This document shows positions 44,537 to 56,205 of a DNA stretch of 64,000 nucleotides, piece after piece. Location: positions 52,279,001-52,343,000 of the forward strand of contig NC_083701.1 in NCBI RefSeq assembly GCF_033118175.1, read 5' to 3'. Positions within the stretch are counted from its first letter, which is position 1; each line of letters starts with the position of its first letter. The position numbers and the translations under genes were made by a program. The notes beneath the pieces are model-generated. The model worked only from the letters and a program-made list of their open reading frames with translations. It ran no database searches and was not told where the DNA came from. The stretch is from Dama dama (Eukaryota; Chordata; Mammalia; Artiodactyla; Cervidae).

Positions 44537-44890
44537 TTGACCTGCTACTGAGGGGGTGCCCTTCTGAAAACTCTACAATTTTGCCCTAGGGATTAGGTGG
44601 TGACTACATTGGCTGGTAAACAGGAACTCTTTCAAAACCAGAGGAAAGCACAAGATGTTGTTCTCCCGACTCATTTTAGGTCGTGTTTTCCCACCTCATG
44701 TAGTTTCATCACAGGCATTAGCCAGCCTGTATGTAGGTGAAGAGTTAAGGAGTACCCTCTGCAGACCCCTTAGGTCTCTCTCTGTGCCACTCTCCTCTCC
44801 GGTACTATTCCCTACAACTCAAGCTGCCTTAGGCTCTGTAACCCAGGCTGGCCTCCAACCCAGTGAAGACCTCTAGGCTTTTCCCTTGAT

Positions 44891-45639
44891 TCCACTGTGG
44901 TCTGGGAACTCTTTCCAGGCAATGAGTTGGGACAAACATTGATCTTAATTTGCTTACCCTCTCTCATGTATCATTACTTTTCACTCTTCAATGTCCAATA
45001 TCTGAAAAGTAGTGGTTTTTATGTTTTGTCCATTTTTAGATCTTTTGGTGAGCAGAAGTGTTCTGTTACTCTATCCTGAAAAACAACAGATCATTTTGAG
45101 TGATTACTTTGAAATCTTTTTTATTACATCACAAAAATCATTTTGGAAGCTCTCTTTCAACCAGATCATTTCACTACCAGGTTCTATCCTGATATGATAT
45201 CAACTCACGCCATTCATATTCATGTGGATAATAATAATAAGATAGGAAGTGGAATGGTTGGGAGGTATAATGTATGATAAATATCTGGATGGCTGAACTA
45301 GCACATATGCTTTGAAAAAAATTATTTTGCTAGTCCAGATAATACTGAAAAGGAATTTAGATATAACTAATTATAGTCATCTCTTATCTTCTGTTGGTTT
45401 TTTTATTTCTTAAAATGCTAGTCCAATTATATTTCTTTATCTTGCAGTATATCAGTTCAGTCAATAAAGGAACTTCTGTCATTTCTTTACTAAAATTCAT
45501 CTTGTTAACATTTTATTTAATAAGAACTATAACAAGAAATATATTTGTATTTTTGAATGTATCTGTGGTACAAATTTGGGCATGGTATTTTCTGTATCCA
45601 CGAGATCTTAGGGTGGTAATCATTTTGATTTAGAGTTTA
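44891..45639. other. AT-rich single-copy DNA
   Basis: Several short forward frames of 60-79 codons run through this AT-rich stretch. They look like chance hydrophobic frames and match no known family. Confidence 0.45.
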
Positions 45640-45810
45640 TAAAGATGAGGGTTTGGATCTCAACATTCATTTGCTGATTTTGAGATGCTTGGAAATTACA
45701 TAGTCTTAATTTCCCCACTCTTGAAATAGGGGAGATAATATACACCTAGAAGATTTGGCTTTTGAAAATTACCTATGTGCAAAGCTTGACAAAGCACAAG
45801 TGTTCTGAGA
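45640..45810 (-). mobile_element. MIR SINE, reverse orientation
   Basis: GGTTTGGATCTCAACATTC, then CTTAATTTCCCCACTCTTGAA, then ATAGGGGAGATAATATACACC. This is the antisense MIR order. Confidence 0.6.
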
Positions 45811-48539
45811 AAAAATATTATTCTGATATGTTTATTATTATCTACAACATGTTTATTATTATTCCTATATAGGAGTTGATATAAAGGATAATTTATGCTC
45901 TACATAATTTCTTTAATATTTTTCTACTATAAAAAGTCAAGAATAATTGGCTGGTAATTTACTCAGAGAATTCCCCAGATTGCTTGGAAACCAGCTAGCC
46001 AGAAAATGGGGTTCTCTTCCACATAGCAGGGAGCCTGGACCAAAGTGAACTACCCCAAGGTTTCAAATGTTGAACAGTGGCCATTCCCAGTAATATCTAT
46101 AAACTGCTAGTGTCTGAGCTCAAATGCTTTCATGTGAAAACACAGGCTGACTTTTCTGTTTACAAACATGCTCCCTCTTACCAAGGTCCATTTCTTGATG
46201 CTTCCAGTTTCATCCAGGTGAAAGTCTGTCTTTCCATAGGATATTGAGAGTAAGTGAATCCAAGAACTTGTTTACATTTCCTGATCAATGAATTCTAGGC
46301 TCAATCAAGTGATGCTGATTTTCACCTGTGTTCTTTAGACAATGCCTTCTATTTTGAATTCTAATTTCTTTCTTTTTAAATCTCTTCTACAAAACTACTA
46401 GATGCTAGTGGTTCCAAGTATATTCTAACTCTGTCCTCTTTCATCTCCCTTTAACTAAGTAGATAACAGTTTGCCAAGTTAGTGAATAAATGAATAAATG
46501 TCAAGCAAATAATATCTACTTCTGATTAGTCTTCAAAAGCTCAAATGGTTCACTGTTCCTGCTTTTTGTGTACTTCTTTAATAAGATAAATTTGGGAAAC
46601 GACAAAGGAGAAGAAAGGTATGCTAGAATACCATTCAAGTATTGAATAAAGTTCCTGCATTTGTATGATTTTATGAAACTGTGTTACTTTACTGGGCTCC
46701 AATTTGGGACATATGTTATTGAAATATAGTATACTATTTCTTCCTGAATTAAATGCTCTTGGTCCACTGTATAGTAGTATTTGAAGTTTGATTTTATATT
46801 CTCCCTCTGCAATTTTGTCGCTAGATTGCTCTGGTAGATTGATTGCAAAAAAATGGACCCAATTCTGCACCCCTTCCAGTTTTCTCACCTTTTGAACTAT
46901 GGCTTTTATTATTCTATTATAGAGAGCTGGAATCTTTTTCTTACCCCTTAATTCCAGGTTGGCTTTTTGAGTTGCATGTATGAGATATGCATTAGCCAAA
47001 AGAATGAGGTGAAAATGACATGTTGCCAGGACCTGTTAAGCCACAAAAGGGCTTACATATTTTTGCTCTTTCTCCTGCTTCTCTCCTATTATTGTGAGAA
47101 TGGGTCTGAGCTATCCTGACAGCAGATCAAAAACTGGTGCAGAGATAAATTAGAAAAGTTTTCATAGCTATGGGACTGTTCATAGTTTTGCTATTTCTGT
47201 TTATTTTTTTATTAGTTCAGTAACAGTAGCAGAGTGGTATTAAATCTAAAAGAAATAGTATATAACAAATATGTTTTTCGATAACTATTTTGGAATATGG
47301 ATTTCCACTAACCTGAGACTTCTGAGAATTTTTGACTAAGTCATGCATCATTTTAAAATGAACTAAGAATAGAAAATTTTATGAAGAGAATGTATTTGTT
47401 ATTGGAGAACAAGTAGGTAGGCATATTCTGTACTACATACAGTTTGTTTTGACTCATCTTTGTGACAGGCAAAAATATTTGTTGAACAGTGCAATGAAAA
47501 TGGAAGAGCACAAAATGAGTGACATTCAATTCTTATATTAGGGAATATTTGATATTCTGTGTACTCAGTATATAACTCAGTGTTGCCCCAAATTTTGTGA
47601 TGATACCTTCAACTACTCTTTTAGTTAAGGGTTTTATTGCCCTTGGGCTATTTTTCACTTTTCCAAATTTGATTTGAAAATTTTCTGACTTTACCTATTT
47701 CAACCCAAAGCTAGGGAGAACTTGTCAGGTTTTGCTGACATTTTTACTTTGCATTTGGGGATTCAGTTCAACTACAGTCTCAAACAAAATGCAAGAATTG
47801 CAAATCTATCCAAACTGAAACAATAACATAATACTTCACAAACACCAAATGACTCTGGAACAGAACAATGATGAATTTTGCCCATCATTGGACTAAGCTA
47901 AAACCTGACAAGTAAACACTGGAAAAAAGGAATGGCTCTAGGCTGTCCATGAATGACAGCAGGGTTTAAAATCATATATTAAAAAAAAAAAATGGCCATT
48001 CTCATGGTTTACAGTGTTACTGTGGTGACAAATAATTTAGAAATGTCGATAAATGTATTGTAATTATCCATCCCTTACTGTATTATTTAACAAATAATTG
48101 AAAAAAAAACTACTTAAATTTCTGTATCCATCAAAACTATTCTTCAAAAGTAAAGGAGAAATAAAAACTGTCAGAAAAACTAAATTGGAGGATTTATTGA
48201 GAGTATACTTGCCTTGCAAAAAATGTTAAAAGTTCTTTGAACAATGATAAGATCAGAAATTCAGATACACATAAAAAGGGAAGAACATTTAAAGAGGAAT
48301 AAATGAAAGTAAAGAGAAAGTTTTCATTTTTCTAATTCTAAACTGGTCTAACAGAGAAAATTTTGTTCAAAATAATAGTAATAATATATTGTATGATAGA
48401 TTATAAATAAAAAAATGACAACAGTATTATAAGAAATGAGAGCATTCTGCTGTAACATGCCTTCACAACTCATGAAGCACTATGTCATTTAAAAGTAGAT
48501 TTTGATTAGTTTATAAATGTATATAGCAAACTCTAGGTC
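45811..48539. other. Long single-copy stretch
   Basis: Almost no young repeats for 2.7 kb. A 149-codon antisense open frame at 46,550-46,999 (starting MANAYLIHATQKANLE) matches no family I know. The surrounding sequence at 46,830-47,130 looks like an old dispersed repeat, which argues against a gene. The block at about 46,000-46,320 and the one at about 47,700-47,960 are less AT-rich and could be conserved, but I cannot show it. Confidence 0.4.
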
Positions 48540-48855
48540 AATCACTAAAAACATGATTAAATATACTTAATATGCTATGAGATAAGAGAAAATGAAATCT
48601 AAAAATTTGCTTAATATGCTATGAGATAAGAGAAAATGAAATTTGCTCAGTTAAAACCAGAAAAGACCGGAAACCAGTAGAACACAAAAAAGGAAACACA
48701 CAAAAAAAAGCTAGTAAACTGAAAATAGTTACAAAAAATACATGAGGACTGACTTTAATATGAACCATATCAAGAATGACTTTAAGGTAATTGTTGTAAA
48801 TACAGCGATTAAATTACAAACACTATCTGGTAGAGTAAAAAAAAAAAAAAAAAAG
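48540..48855 (+). mobile_element. Old L1M, start of ORF2 region
   Basis: GCTATGAGATAAGAGAAAATG, GCTCAGTTAAAACCAGAAAAG, and GAACCATATCAAGAATGACTTTAA match the L1 region around the beginning of ORF2 (the ATCAATAATCACTTTAAATGT-type passage). It ends at an A-run at 48,838-48,855. Strongly decayed. The left part could begin earlier. Confidence 0.6.
48566..48644 (+). repeat. Tandem duplication, 44-bp period
   Basis: A 35-bp block starting CTTAATATGCTATGAGATAA at 48,566-48,600 is repeated at 48,610-48,644 with a single difference. Such identity in an otherwise decayed L1M means the duplication is recent relative to its host. Confidence 0.9.
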
Positions 48856-49518
48856 CATCAGAAGTTGTAAGACAATGTAATACTACTATACAGTGGACCA
48901 AGAAGGGAATAAGGGAGGGAGGGAGAGAGAAGGGAAGGTAGAAATTACCACAAGAGACGAACATGGTGGCACACATTAGATATTCAGAAAATTCTAATCA
49001 TAGAATCACTGCTTCTTAATGGCCTTGTTCAAGTGAAAGGAGTATATGCAATATATTTTACTGTATTAGCAAGCATTTTGGGGAAAACTTCCAATTCCAC
49101 ATAGTATTTTGTGATTATATCATGCATTAAAGGTATAATTCAAATATTTTTATTATCTCATTAAATCAAATTTGTCAACTATATGCAGTTTTTAACATTT
49201 CATTTTAACATTAACTGACTTAAAGAACAGGTTTCTAAGATTTTATTCTTATTCACATATTTATTGATAGTAATTCAAGTAAAACAAATCTTATGGATTA
49301 CCTAAGAAGTCTGAATGACTGATTTGATATCAATTAGTATATTAGTTTAATTTCTTAATTTAACTCTTAGGAAGGTAGCATCATTTATATTATTCTTTAG
49401 TTGAAAAAGTAAACTATAATCATCATTCTCTTTCAAAGATGATTGCAATTAATTGGGAAATTTTGCTACATCTGTTTTTACATGATATTTATAAACCAAT
49501 GCTCATTTGCATGAGATC
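48856..49518. other. AT-rich DNA
   Basis: A GA-rich patch at 48,915-48,940. No gene or family was recognised. Confidence 0.45.
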
Positions 49519-49529
49519 ATCATCCCTAA

Positions 49530-49764
49530 GGCTTCCATTGAGGCTCAGTGGTAAAGAATCTGCCTGCAATGCGAGAACCACAGGAGACACATGTTTGATC
49601 CCTGGGTTGGGAAGATTCCCCTGGAGAAGGAAATGGCAAGCTTCTCCAGTGTTCTTGCCTGGAGAATTCCATAGGCAGAGGAGGCTAGTGGGCTACTGTT
49701 TGTAGGGTCACAAAGAATGGGACACGACTGAAGAGACTTAGCATGCACACACACACGCATGCAT
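49530..49764 (+). mobile_element. Bov-tA SINE with ACAC tail
   Basis: A forward Bov-tA starting GGCTTCCATTGAGGCTCAG and ending GACTTAGCATGCACACACAC. The A-type tail has expanded into a short CA run (49,747-49,756). A perfect 11-bp target-site duplication, ATCATCCCTAA, is at 49,519-49,529 and 49,765-49,775. Confidence 0.95.
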
Positions 49765-49775
49765 ATCATCCCTAA

Positions 49776-51077
49776 CACAACCAAAAATTGGTCTTAGCAT
49801 CCTGAGTACAGTGTATTCAGAAGAATATAATGAGACAAAGACATTCTTAATTATAATAAACTTCAATGAATTGTGTTATTGCATTGTTATACTGTGAAAG
49901 CATATAAATGGAATAGATTTTGAAAAGTCCATATAAATTTCTCATTAAACACTTAAGACTAAAGAATTTTTTTGTTTTTTGTTTTTTTTTTCTGTTTTTG
50001 CCTCATTACATACAGATTTGAAGTTACAAGAAGGATAAGCACAATTAGAGGATAGATAGATAGATAAATGATAGGTAACTCGATCAAGGGAGGATAAGCA
50101 GAGGTAAAGGAAAACAAGATCAAAAAGAGTAATAGAAATTGTAATTAAGGATATTATAGTTACATTATTTAACCTCCAGTTTGGGTCCTCAACTTCCAGA
50201 TTGCTTGATAGCCAAGTAAATATATGGTATGTGAACTTCTGCTTACTCCTTCAGAAACCTCCATATGGCATATCTTTTTGAAGATGTGGGCAATTTAAGA
50301 GAAGAAAGCAACTTTAAGCAAGTTAGCCTTTGACAAAATTTTATAAAATTTACTTTGATCTCCTCAAATACTGCTTTCTTAGATATATCAAAAGAAAGCT
50401 TTAATTAACTACATGAATGGTTTATTTGATTTTATTTTAAGTTTGTGGGAAAAAAAAACAAAAACGCTAGAAAACCAGGAATTAAATCTTCATATAAAAT
50501 CTACTAATGTCTCTGTTGCTTTGTAAGGATTGCTTCAAGGGAAATGTTGAATTTAGTTAACAAGTCTGTACTGCTTATGTAAATTAGAGAAAGGGACTCT
50601 TTCAATTACACTCTACATTGTTTCAAAAAAAACTCTCAGATCCTTAGACTGCAGTAGTTAAAAATCTCTGTTGAATTACCTAAAAAAAGCAGTTTAGTAA
50701 GGGAATGGCCCCTCATTCTCAGTTACTATGATTTTTCATTATGTTCTAACATTGTATACTCTTTATTGTTATTATTGTATAGTCAAATATTTATTAAGCA
50801 GTTAAGGAGATACAAAGGTGATTAAAACATGGTCAAAGAGGTGAGGCAAATGCCCAAGTAATAGAAAGGAAAATGTAAGGTTCACTGAATCACAGGAATC
50901 AAAAGAAAGTACTTTAGGAGATCGAGAGTGAGATACTTCCATCCTGGAAGAGGGTGTAGGTGAGTGGCAAAGCAGGAAAGGGGACTGAGATTAAAATAGA
51001 AGACTTAAGTCAAAATTGTTGATGTTGTTCACTTTCCACCATATTTGTTTCTTCTCTTCGTTTCTGGGTGTAATTTA
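49776..51077. other. AT-rich DNA
   Basis: It contains a T-rich patch (49,967-50,000), a GATA run at 50,050-50,074, and a possible old repeat at 50,770-50,950. No gene was seen. Confidence 0.45.
50050..50074. repeat. (GATA)n microsatellite
   Basis: Four to five imperfect GATA units (GATAGATAGATAGATAAATG). Confidence 0.85.
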
Positions 51078-51140
51078 CGTATGTGTATGTATGTATGTGT
51101 GTGTGTGCGCGCACCCGCACACGCACGCACATGCGCGCGC
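51078..51140. repeat. TG/CA and CG-containing microsatellite
   Basis: GTATGTGTATGTATGTATGT passes into GTGTGTGCGCGCACCCGCAC and GCACGCACATGCGCGCGCAC. It is alternating purine/pyrimidine and abuts the tail end of the next SINE. It probably grew from the SINE tail. Confidence 0.88.
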
Positions 51141-51342
51141 ACTCAGTTGTGTCTGACTCTTTGGGACCCTGTGGACTGTATCCTGCCCAACTCCCTTGTC
51201 CATAGGATTTTCAGGCAAGAATAATGGAGTAAATTGACATTTCCTACTCCAAGGGATCTTCCCAACCCAGGGACTGAACCCATGTCTCTTGCATCAGGTG
51301 CATTGACAGGCAGATTTTTTACCACTCTACCACCTGGGCACC
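51141..51342 (-). mobile_element. Bov-tA SINE, reverse orientation
   Basis: From CTCAGTTGTGTCTGACTCTT to CTACCACCTGGGC. A full body but diverged. The microsatellite lies on its tail side, as often happens in this family. Confidence 0.92.
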
Positions 51343-51379
51343 AGTAGCGCCCAGAATTATTGGCTGCACTTCTTAATAT

Positions 51380-51553
51380 CAGTTCAGTTCAGTTACTCCA
51401 TCGTGTCCTGACTGTTTTCGACCCCATAGACTGCAGCACGCCTGGCTTCCCTGTTCATCACCAACTCTCAGAGCCTACTCAAACTCACGTCCATCGCGTA
51501 GGTGATGCCATCCAACCGTCGCATCCTCTGTCGTCCCCTTCTCCTCCTGCCTC
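51380..51553 (-). mobile_element. BovB LINE 3' terminus
   Basis: About 174 bp of antisense BovB end, CAGTTCAGTTCAGTTACTCC to TCTCCTCCTGCCTC. The 8-bp direct repeat CTTAATAT at 51,372-51,379 and 51,554-51,561 is the likely target-site duplication. Confidence 0.92.
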
Positions 51554-51561
51554 CTTAATAT

Positions 51562-52828
51562 ACTTGCTTGCATTTTTGCTTCAGTGTCTTCTACAGAACT
51601 GAGTTCTTTTGGTATTTTAGAATGCCTCCCCTCCTTTTTTGTTACAGATTCTTGACCTTCTGATCTTGATGTTAATGATTTTGAGTCTTTTCCATTCTGG
51701 TTTTATTTTTGTGCCTTTTTAGTTGGAATATCTCATATAGATTTCTTTACCAGAGCTTTTTCTTCAGACTTCCTTTTTTTTTTTTTTTTTAAATCATGTC
51801 TCAGTATCATTGTTTCTCTTTTAACATATTGGGAGATGTACCTTTGTATTTCCTTTTTGCTCTCTTTTCTTTTCTTTTTTTTGTAGCTAATCGTCATTTT
51901 TTTCTATTGGTTCCAGCAATTTACTATTATGTTTTTAAATGTGATTTTGTAATCTGTTTTAATATTTACATAGATTGTTTAATATATGATTTGATGGTTT
52001 TTATCAGTTTTTGAAAATCTTGGCCTGTATTTCCTAAACTGTTGCTTCAGCCCTATTCTATATGTCCTGTCTGAAACTTTACTAATATAACTGTTAAAAG
52101 TATTCACTATATTTACCTACTGGTAAATGTAAGACAGGAAGGTCACCTGTTCTAGTCAAGTATGGTTTTCTCTTTTCTTTTACTTATAAGTTGCAGGATT
52201 TTAGAATTTTCTATTGAAAGTCTAAAGAATTAATCAAGGCATCTCCTCATTGAATATTTCTGAAATTCAAGAGAGTTTCTGAAATTCATTTGTTTCTCTT
52301 TTTTACCATCACCACAAGGCTGCCAACATCTCCACTCAGATGTTTACCTTTTAGTAGCTGCTACATGGAAAGAGCCCTTTGTATGTCTTCTGGCATTTCT
52401 ACTCTTCATGTTGCTATAGTATATTCTGTCATTTTTCAAGGCATTGGTATCCAATGTATAGTCCAAGGTCAGAGGAGGACTTATTAACTGTTCTTTAAAC
52501 TCTGTGAGTCTCAGTGATCCTCCTTGTTGAGCTTGGCTGTCAGTATCACCAAGAATCCATTTGATGTCTCACCATTACTCACTGTAATCCCTCTCCAGAA
52601 AATAATCACCCATGCATTTCTTATAATTGTGATTAGCCCTTCAAATATCATCAAAAACTATTATTATTATGTACATGTTCTTTTATAAAATGTTTTCTAT
52701 AGCAAAAAAGAAAAGGGACATTTAATACAATTAAACATTGTGCTTAACAAGTTAAGAAAAATCATTAAAGCATAAATTTTCCCTTGTTATTAAACCTTAA
52801 AGAACAATTCAAATACAGATGCATATTA
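51562..52828. other. Pyrimidine-rich then single-copy DNA
   Basis: A T-run at 51,773-51,790. The rest is AT-rich with chance open frames (72 codons at 51,796-52,014, hydrophobic and F-rich because of T-richness). No gene was recognised. Confidence 0.45.
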
Positions 52829-53095
52829 TGTGCTGCTATGGAATAAATGTTTGTATCTCCCCAAATGCAGTTATTGAAATCTAATTCCCAGTGTGATTGT
52901 ATTTGAAGGTGGGCCTTTGGAAGGTGATTAGGTCATGAGGCTGAAGTTCCCATGAATAGGATTAGTCCTTATAAAGGAGACCACAGATATCTCCCTTTCC
53001 CCCTTCTACTATGTGAGGACACAACAAAAAAACAACCTTCTAATAAAACAGGAGGCCATTCTTTATCAGCAGTTGAATCTGCCAGCACCTAGATT
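52829..53095 (+). mobile_element. MST-type MaLR solo LTR
   Basis: A good sense match to the MST layout: GCTATGGAATAAATGTTTGTATC, GAAATCTAATTCCCAGTGTG, GGGCCTTTGGAAGGTGATTAG, GAATAGGATTAGTCCTTATAAA, CTATGTGAGGACACAAC and GAATCTGCCAGCACCT. It is better kept than the one at 28.5 kb. No internal region. Confidence 0.78.
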
Positions 53096-54730
53096 GACAG
53101 TGTTATATGTCTCCATCACAAACCACTACAAATTGCAATAGTTTAGAAAAGCAGACATTGAATCTTACCCTGATTGTTCTCCAGGTCTACCTCAGATCTT
53201 TGGATCCATGCTGGGCTCAGCCGGGTGCGGGACTAGCTACATCACCTCCAGGCATGGCTCCTCAATGCATATTGAACTCTGTCATTTAAGTATGTAAAGA
53301 AGACGTAAACACACACATACATCATGAATATTTTAAGACCCAAGCTGAAGGGACAGCGAATACCCAGGAGAAGCTTTTCCTATGGCATTGTCATTGTGGG
53401 CAAGAAGAAACATGCCATGCTGTTTAAAGCCTAGGGTTTAAACTAATACATGTAACTTCCACCAATGTTTTCTTTAGCTGAAATAGTCTTACAGTTGAGA
53501 TCAAACTCAAGTTTGAGGAAGAATTACTCTATTCCTTTTGTGGGAGGAAATACAAAACAGCATAGCAAAGACCATGGATACAGTGATAAGAATAGATTAA
53601 TAATATAGTATATAATCATAATAATTCAATATATTACATTTATACACTTGCTTATAATTATTAATATCTCTCCCATATGCAAACTATATTGAATCATACC
53701 TATGTCTCCCAAAATCTCATCCACTGATATTATTAATAATTATGCTTGAAGTCCAACATACCATGTTATATTTTAGGGCTGGATGTGAGTCTTCATGATC
53801 TGAAGATCTATGAAAAGACTAGTTATTTGCTAAACACATCTAATAATGGAGCAGAAACAGGATGACTAAGCAACACTCATTTAAAAAGGTAAGAATGAAA
53901 GTTACAGAGCAGTTAGTGGTTCATATTTAGGAAATCTTACTGGGAAAATGGTATCTGTTTCTCCTTCACCGTAGACATGTATTATTTCTTGATTATGCCT
54001 CAAGTCTGCTTCTTGGAATTTGTTCCCCAGTATGTTGCCAAGGGTCTCAATTATTCCTCTGGAAGGTCTAAAGTTTTCTGCTCTTCTTGGTCACTTCTGC
54101 AAAAGCCATTGTAGACTACATCCCCTTTTTAATATTTCAACTACTTTACCAGCCTACTCCCTGAATATAAACTGTTGGGGAGCAGAAGTCTTTTTCATAA
54201 TAAAGTTTCTCTCTCTCTTTCAATATGATCTGTCATCACTTTTGTCAGTACAACCCTGTCCATAAGCTTGTAATTCTTTCTGCTATGTGGTTCCATTCTG
54301 ATCCATGCTTCAAAAGTCAGACTAAAATTATTCATTCAGACATGATTCTCTAGACTTAATTACAGGTGCATTGAAATGCACTTACTCTTTCTAGAAACTT
54401 TTTTGTTTTTTCTGGCTGTTAAGATCTGTTAGGAATTTTCTTAATTTTTTCACAGATTTTAATAAAAGGTGCCATGAAAACATCTTTGTTTTGGTCCATG
54501 CCAGCAGGCTGTGCTTTAGTGGCATTGCTTTTGATTTAATCTTTGTCCTCAGGCTGTACCTTAATTTGAGAATATTTTGTTGGCATGAACAAAAAATATA
54601 AGTAATTGGCAATAGACTTCTTTCTCTCTGTCTCAACTTTTCATTCTCTCTGTGCCTTTCTTGGATGGAATAATAAATAAGAGGTTTATTTTTCTCTAGT
54701 ATGAGTTAAAAATGTCCTTATATCCAGACT
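53096..54730. other. Single-copy DNA
   Basis: No gene that I can support. A coding-looking stretch near 53,340-53,430 (conceptual GIVIVGKKKHAMLFKA) is short, has no visible flanking exon structure, and matches no family I know. Confidence 0.4.
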
Positions 54731-54742
54731 CCTCATCATTGT

Positions 54743-54965
54743 GCTATCCTGCACAGTCGCTTAAGTCGTGTCTAACTCTGCAACCCTGTGGAGTGTAGCC
54801 CGCCAGACTCTTCTGTCTATGGGATTCTTCAGGCAAAAATACTTACTAGAGTGGGTTGCCATGCTGTCCTCCAAGGGATCCTCCCGACCCAGGGATTGAA
54901 CCCACATCTCCCGCTGCCCCTGCACTGCAGGCAGATTTTTTACCTCTGAGCCATCAGGGAAGACC
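54743..54965 (-). mobile_element. Bov-tA SINE, reverse orientation
   Basis: From GCACAGTCGCTTAAGTCGTG to GAGCCATCAGGGAAGACC. Target-site duplications, CCTCATCATTGT at 54,731-54,742 and CCTCATCACTGT at 54,966-54,977, differ at one base. Confidence 0.94.
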
Positions 54966-55060
54966 CCTCATCACTGTATGTTTAATTTAATACTAACATT
55001 ATAATGGCATTGGGTTAGTTGCTAAAATCTTATTAAATAACAATTATTAATTGTTTTCTA

Positions 55061-55195
55061 GGGACTTTCCTGGCAGTTCAGTGGTTAAGACTCAATGCTT
55101 CCAAACCAGGGTACACAAGTATGATCTCTTAGTCAGGGAACTGAGATCCCATGTGCTGTGTGGAATGGCCAAAAAATAAGCAAAGCGAAACAAAA
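55061..55195 (+). mobile_element. CHR-type tRNA SINE
   Basis: GGGACTTTCCTGGCAGTTCAG, GTGGTTAAGACTCAATGCTTCC, AGTCAGGGAACTGAGATCCC and ATGTGCTGTGTGGAATGGCC, then an A-rich end. This matches the CHR family rather than Bov-tA. Likely diverged duplications (AATTGTTTT, AATTGCTTT) lie at the edges. Confidence 0.78.
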
Positions 55196-55592
55196 ATTGC
55201 TTTGTGACCGGCCCTGTTCAATATGATCAATACAAAAAGTATTTTCAATGAGGATACTCAGGCAAAAAGTTTAATGAGTAATTTGGGACATTTGAGGGAT
55301 TAATAACTAAAGCTATTGATCTTGATGAAGTCTGTATGTAGACACTTTTACAGAAATGTTTATATCCTAGCAGAAGCTCTATTTTATATATATTCTCTTA
55401 ATTTTAGTACAATTTGGTGGTGAGTAGTACTCCAATGAAACGGTGTAGGCAAAAGTCATGGTGATAAGGAGAAGAGAGAAGAAATTGAGATAATCAGTGT
55501 TAATTATTAGTTTCTCTTTTTTAAAAGTTGTGAAATATATATTTCAAATATATATGTCCTATTATTTCGCTTTAATATACAGATATACTTTA

Positions 55593-55593
<1 letters not shown>
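55196..55593. other. AT-rich DNA
   Basis: No gene or repeat recognised. It ends in an AT-rich tract that runs into the TG microsatellite. Confidence 0.45.
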
Positions 55594-55640
<47 letters not shown>

Positions 55641-55644
55641 ATAC
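55594..55644. repeat. (TA)n(TG)n microsatellite
   Basis: A short TA run passes into about 17 TG units, then TATGTATAC. It is followed 20 bp later by the truncated end of a Bov-tA in antisense, so it probably grew from a SINE tail. Likely length-polymorphic. Confidence 0.95.
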
Positions 55645-55659
55645 TTTATGGTATGTGAA

Positions 55660-55731
55660 CCACACCATGTTGAACTCAGGTCTCCTGCATTACAGGTGGA
55701 TTCTTTACCATCTGAATCACCAGGGAAGCCC
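55660..55731 (-). mobile_element. Bov-tA head fragment, reverse orientation
   Basis: TTGAACTCAGGTCTCCTGCA, then GGTGGATTCTTTACCATCTG, then CACCAGGGAAGCCC. Only the head third of the SINE remains, with the microsatellite in place of the tail. Confidence 0.88.
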
Positions 55732-55986
55732 ATATATACCTATACACACCTATATCTCTTACTAGCTATCTCAGTGTCATATACATATATACACTTTTCA
55801 TATACTTGTAACATCTTGGCTTCACTAGGAAGCATAAATTGTAAAAACTTCTCTAATGCCTTGTCCCAGTATATACCTAATTTTAGGTCAATGTTCACAC
55901 TCATTGAAGACTTTGCCACTTAGATTCACATTCTTTCTCCACCTTTCACCTTTTGTTATCATGTGAGCTGCGTACATCATCATTCT

Positions 55987-56200
55987 AGGCTTCCCTGGTG
56001 ACTCAGCAGTAAATAATCCACCTGCCAATACCTCCCAGTGTGGGAATTGTGGGTTCAATCTGTTGGTCAGGAAGATCCCCTGGAGAAGGCAGCAGCAGCC
56101 CACTCTAGTGTCCTTGCCAGGAAATCCCGTGGACAGAGGTGTCTGGCGGGCTGCAGTCCATGGGGCTGCAGAGTTGGACATGGTTTATTAAGTAAACAAC
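55987..56200 (+). mobile_element. Bov-tA SINE
   Basis: A forward copy from AGGCTTCCCTGGTGACTCAG to GGCTGCAGAGTTGGACATGG. The tail has diverged to AAGTAAACAACAACAATG. No target duplication was found. Confidence 0.88.
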
Positions 56201-56205
56201 AACAA

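Larger units (their letters stand above)
43640..44890 (+). mobile_element. Ancient repeat, probably L1M-related, interrupted twice
   Basis: Three separated parts look like one old dispersed repeat. They are GAGTGCTGGCTGATTTTTAT near 43,771, CTTGAGGCTTGTTTTTAAG near 44,247 with GGTGGGAACAGAGTAGCC after it, and the block from about 44,560 to 44,880. A young L1 and a Bov-tA split them. Its consensus is familiar to me as an old, widely dispersed sequence, which I tentatively link to L1M. Confidence 0.4.

Noticed and set aside
51078..51140. CG-rich tract as a possible CpG island
   Set aside because: It is only 60 bp of alternating purine/pyrimidine microsatellite with no neighbouring promoter features.
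55603..55923. Open frame starting with a valine/cysteine repeat
   Set aside because: The repeat is the translated TG microsatellite and the rest is Bov-tA and AT-rich DNA.
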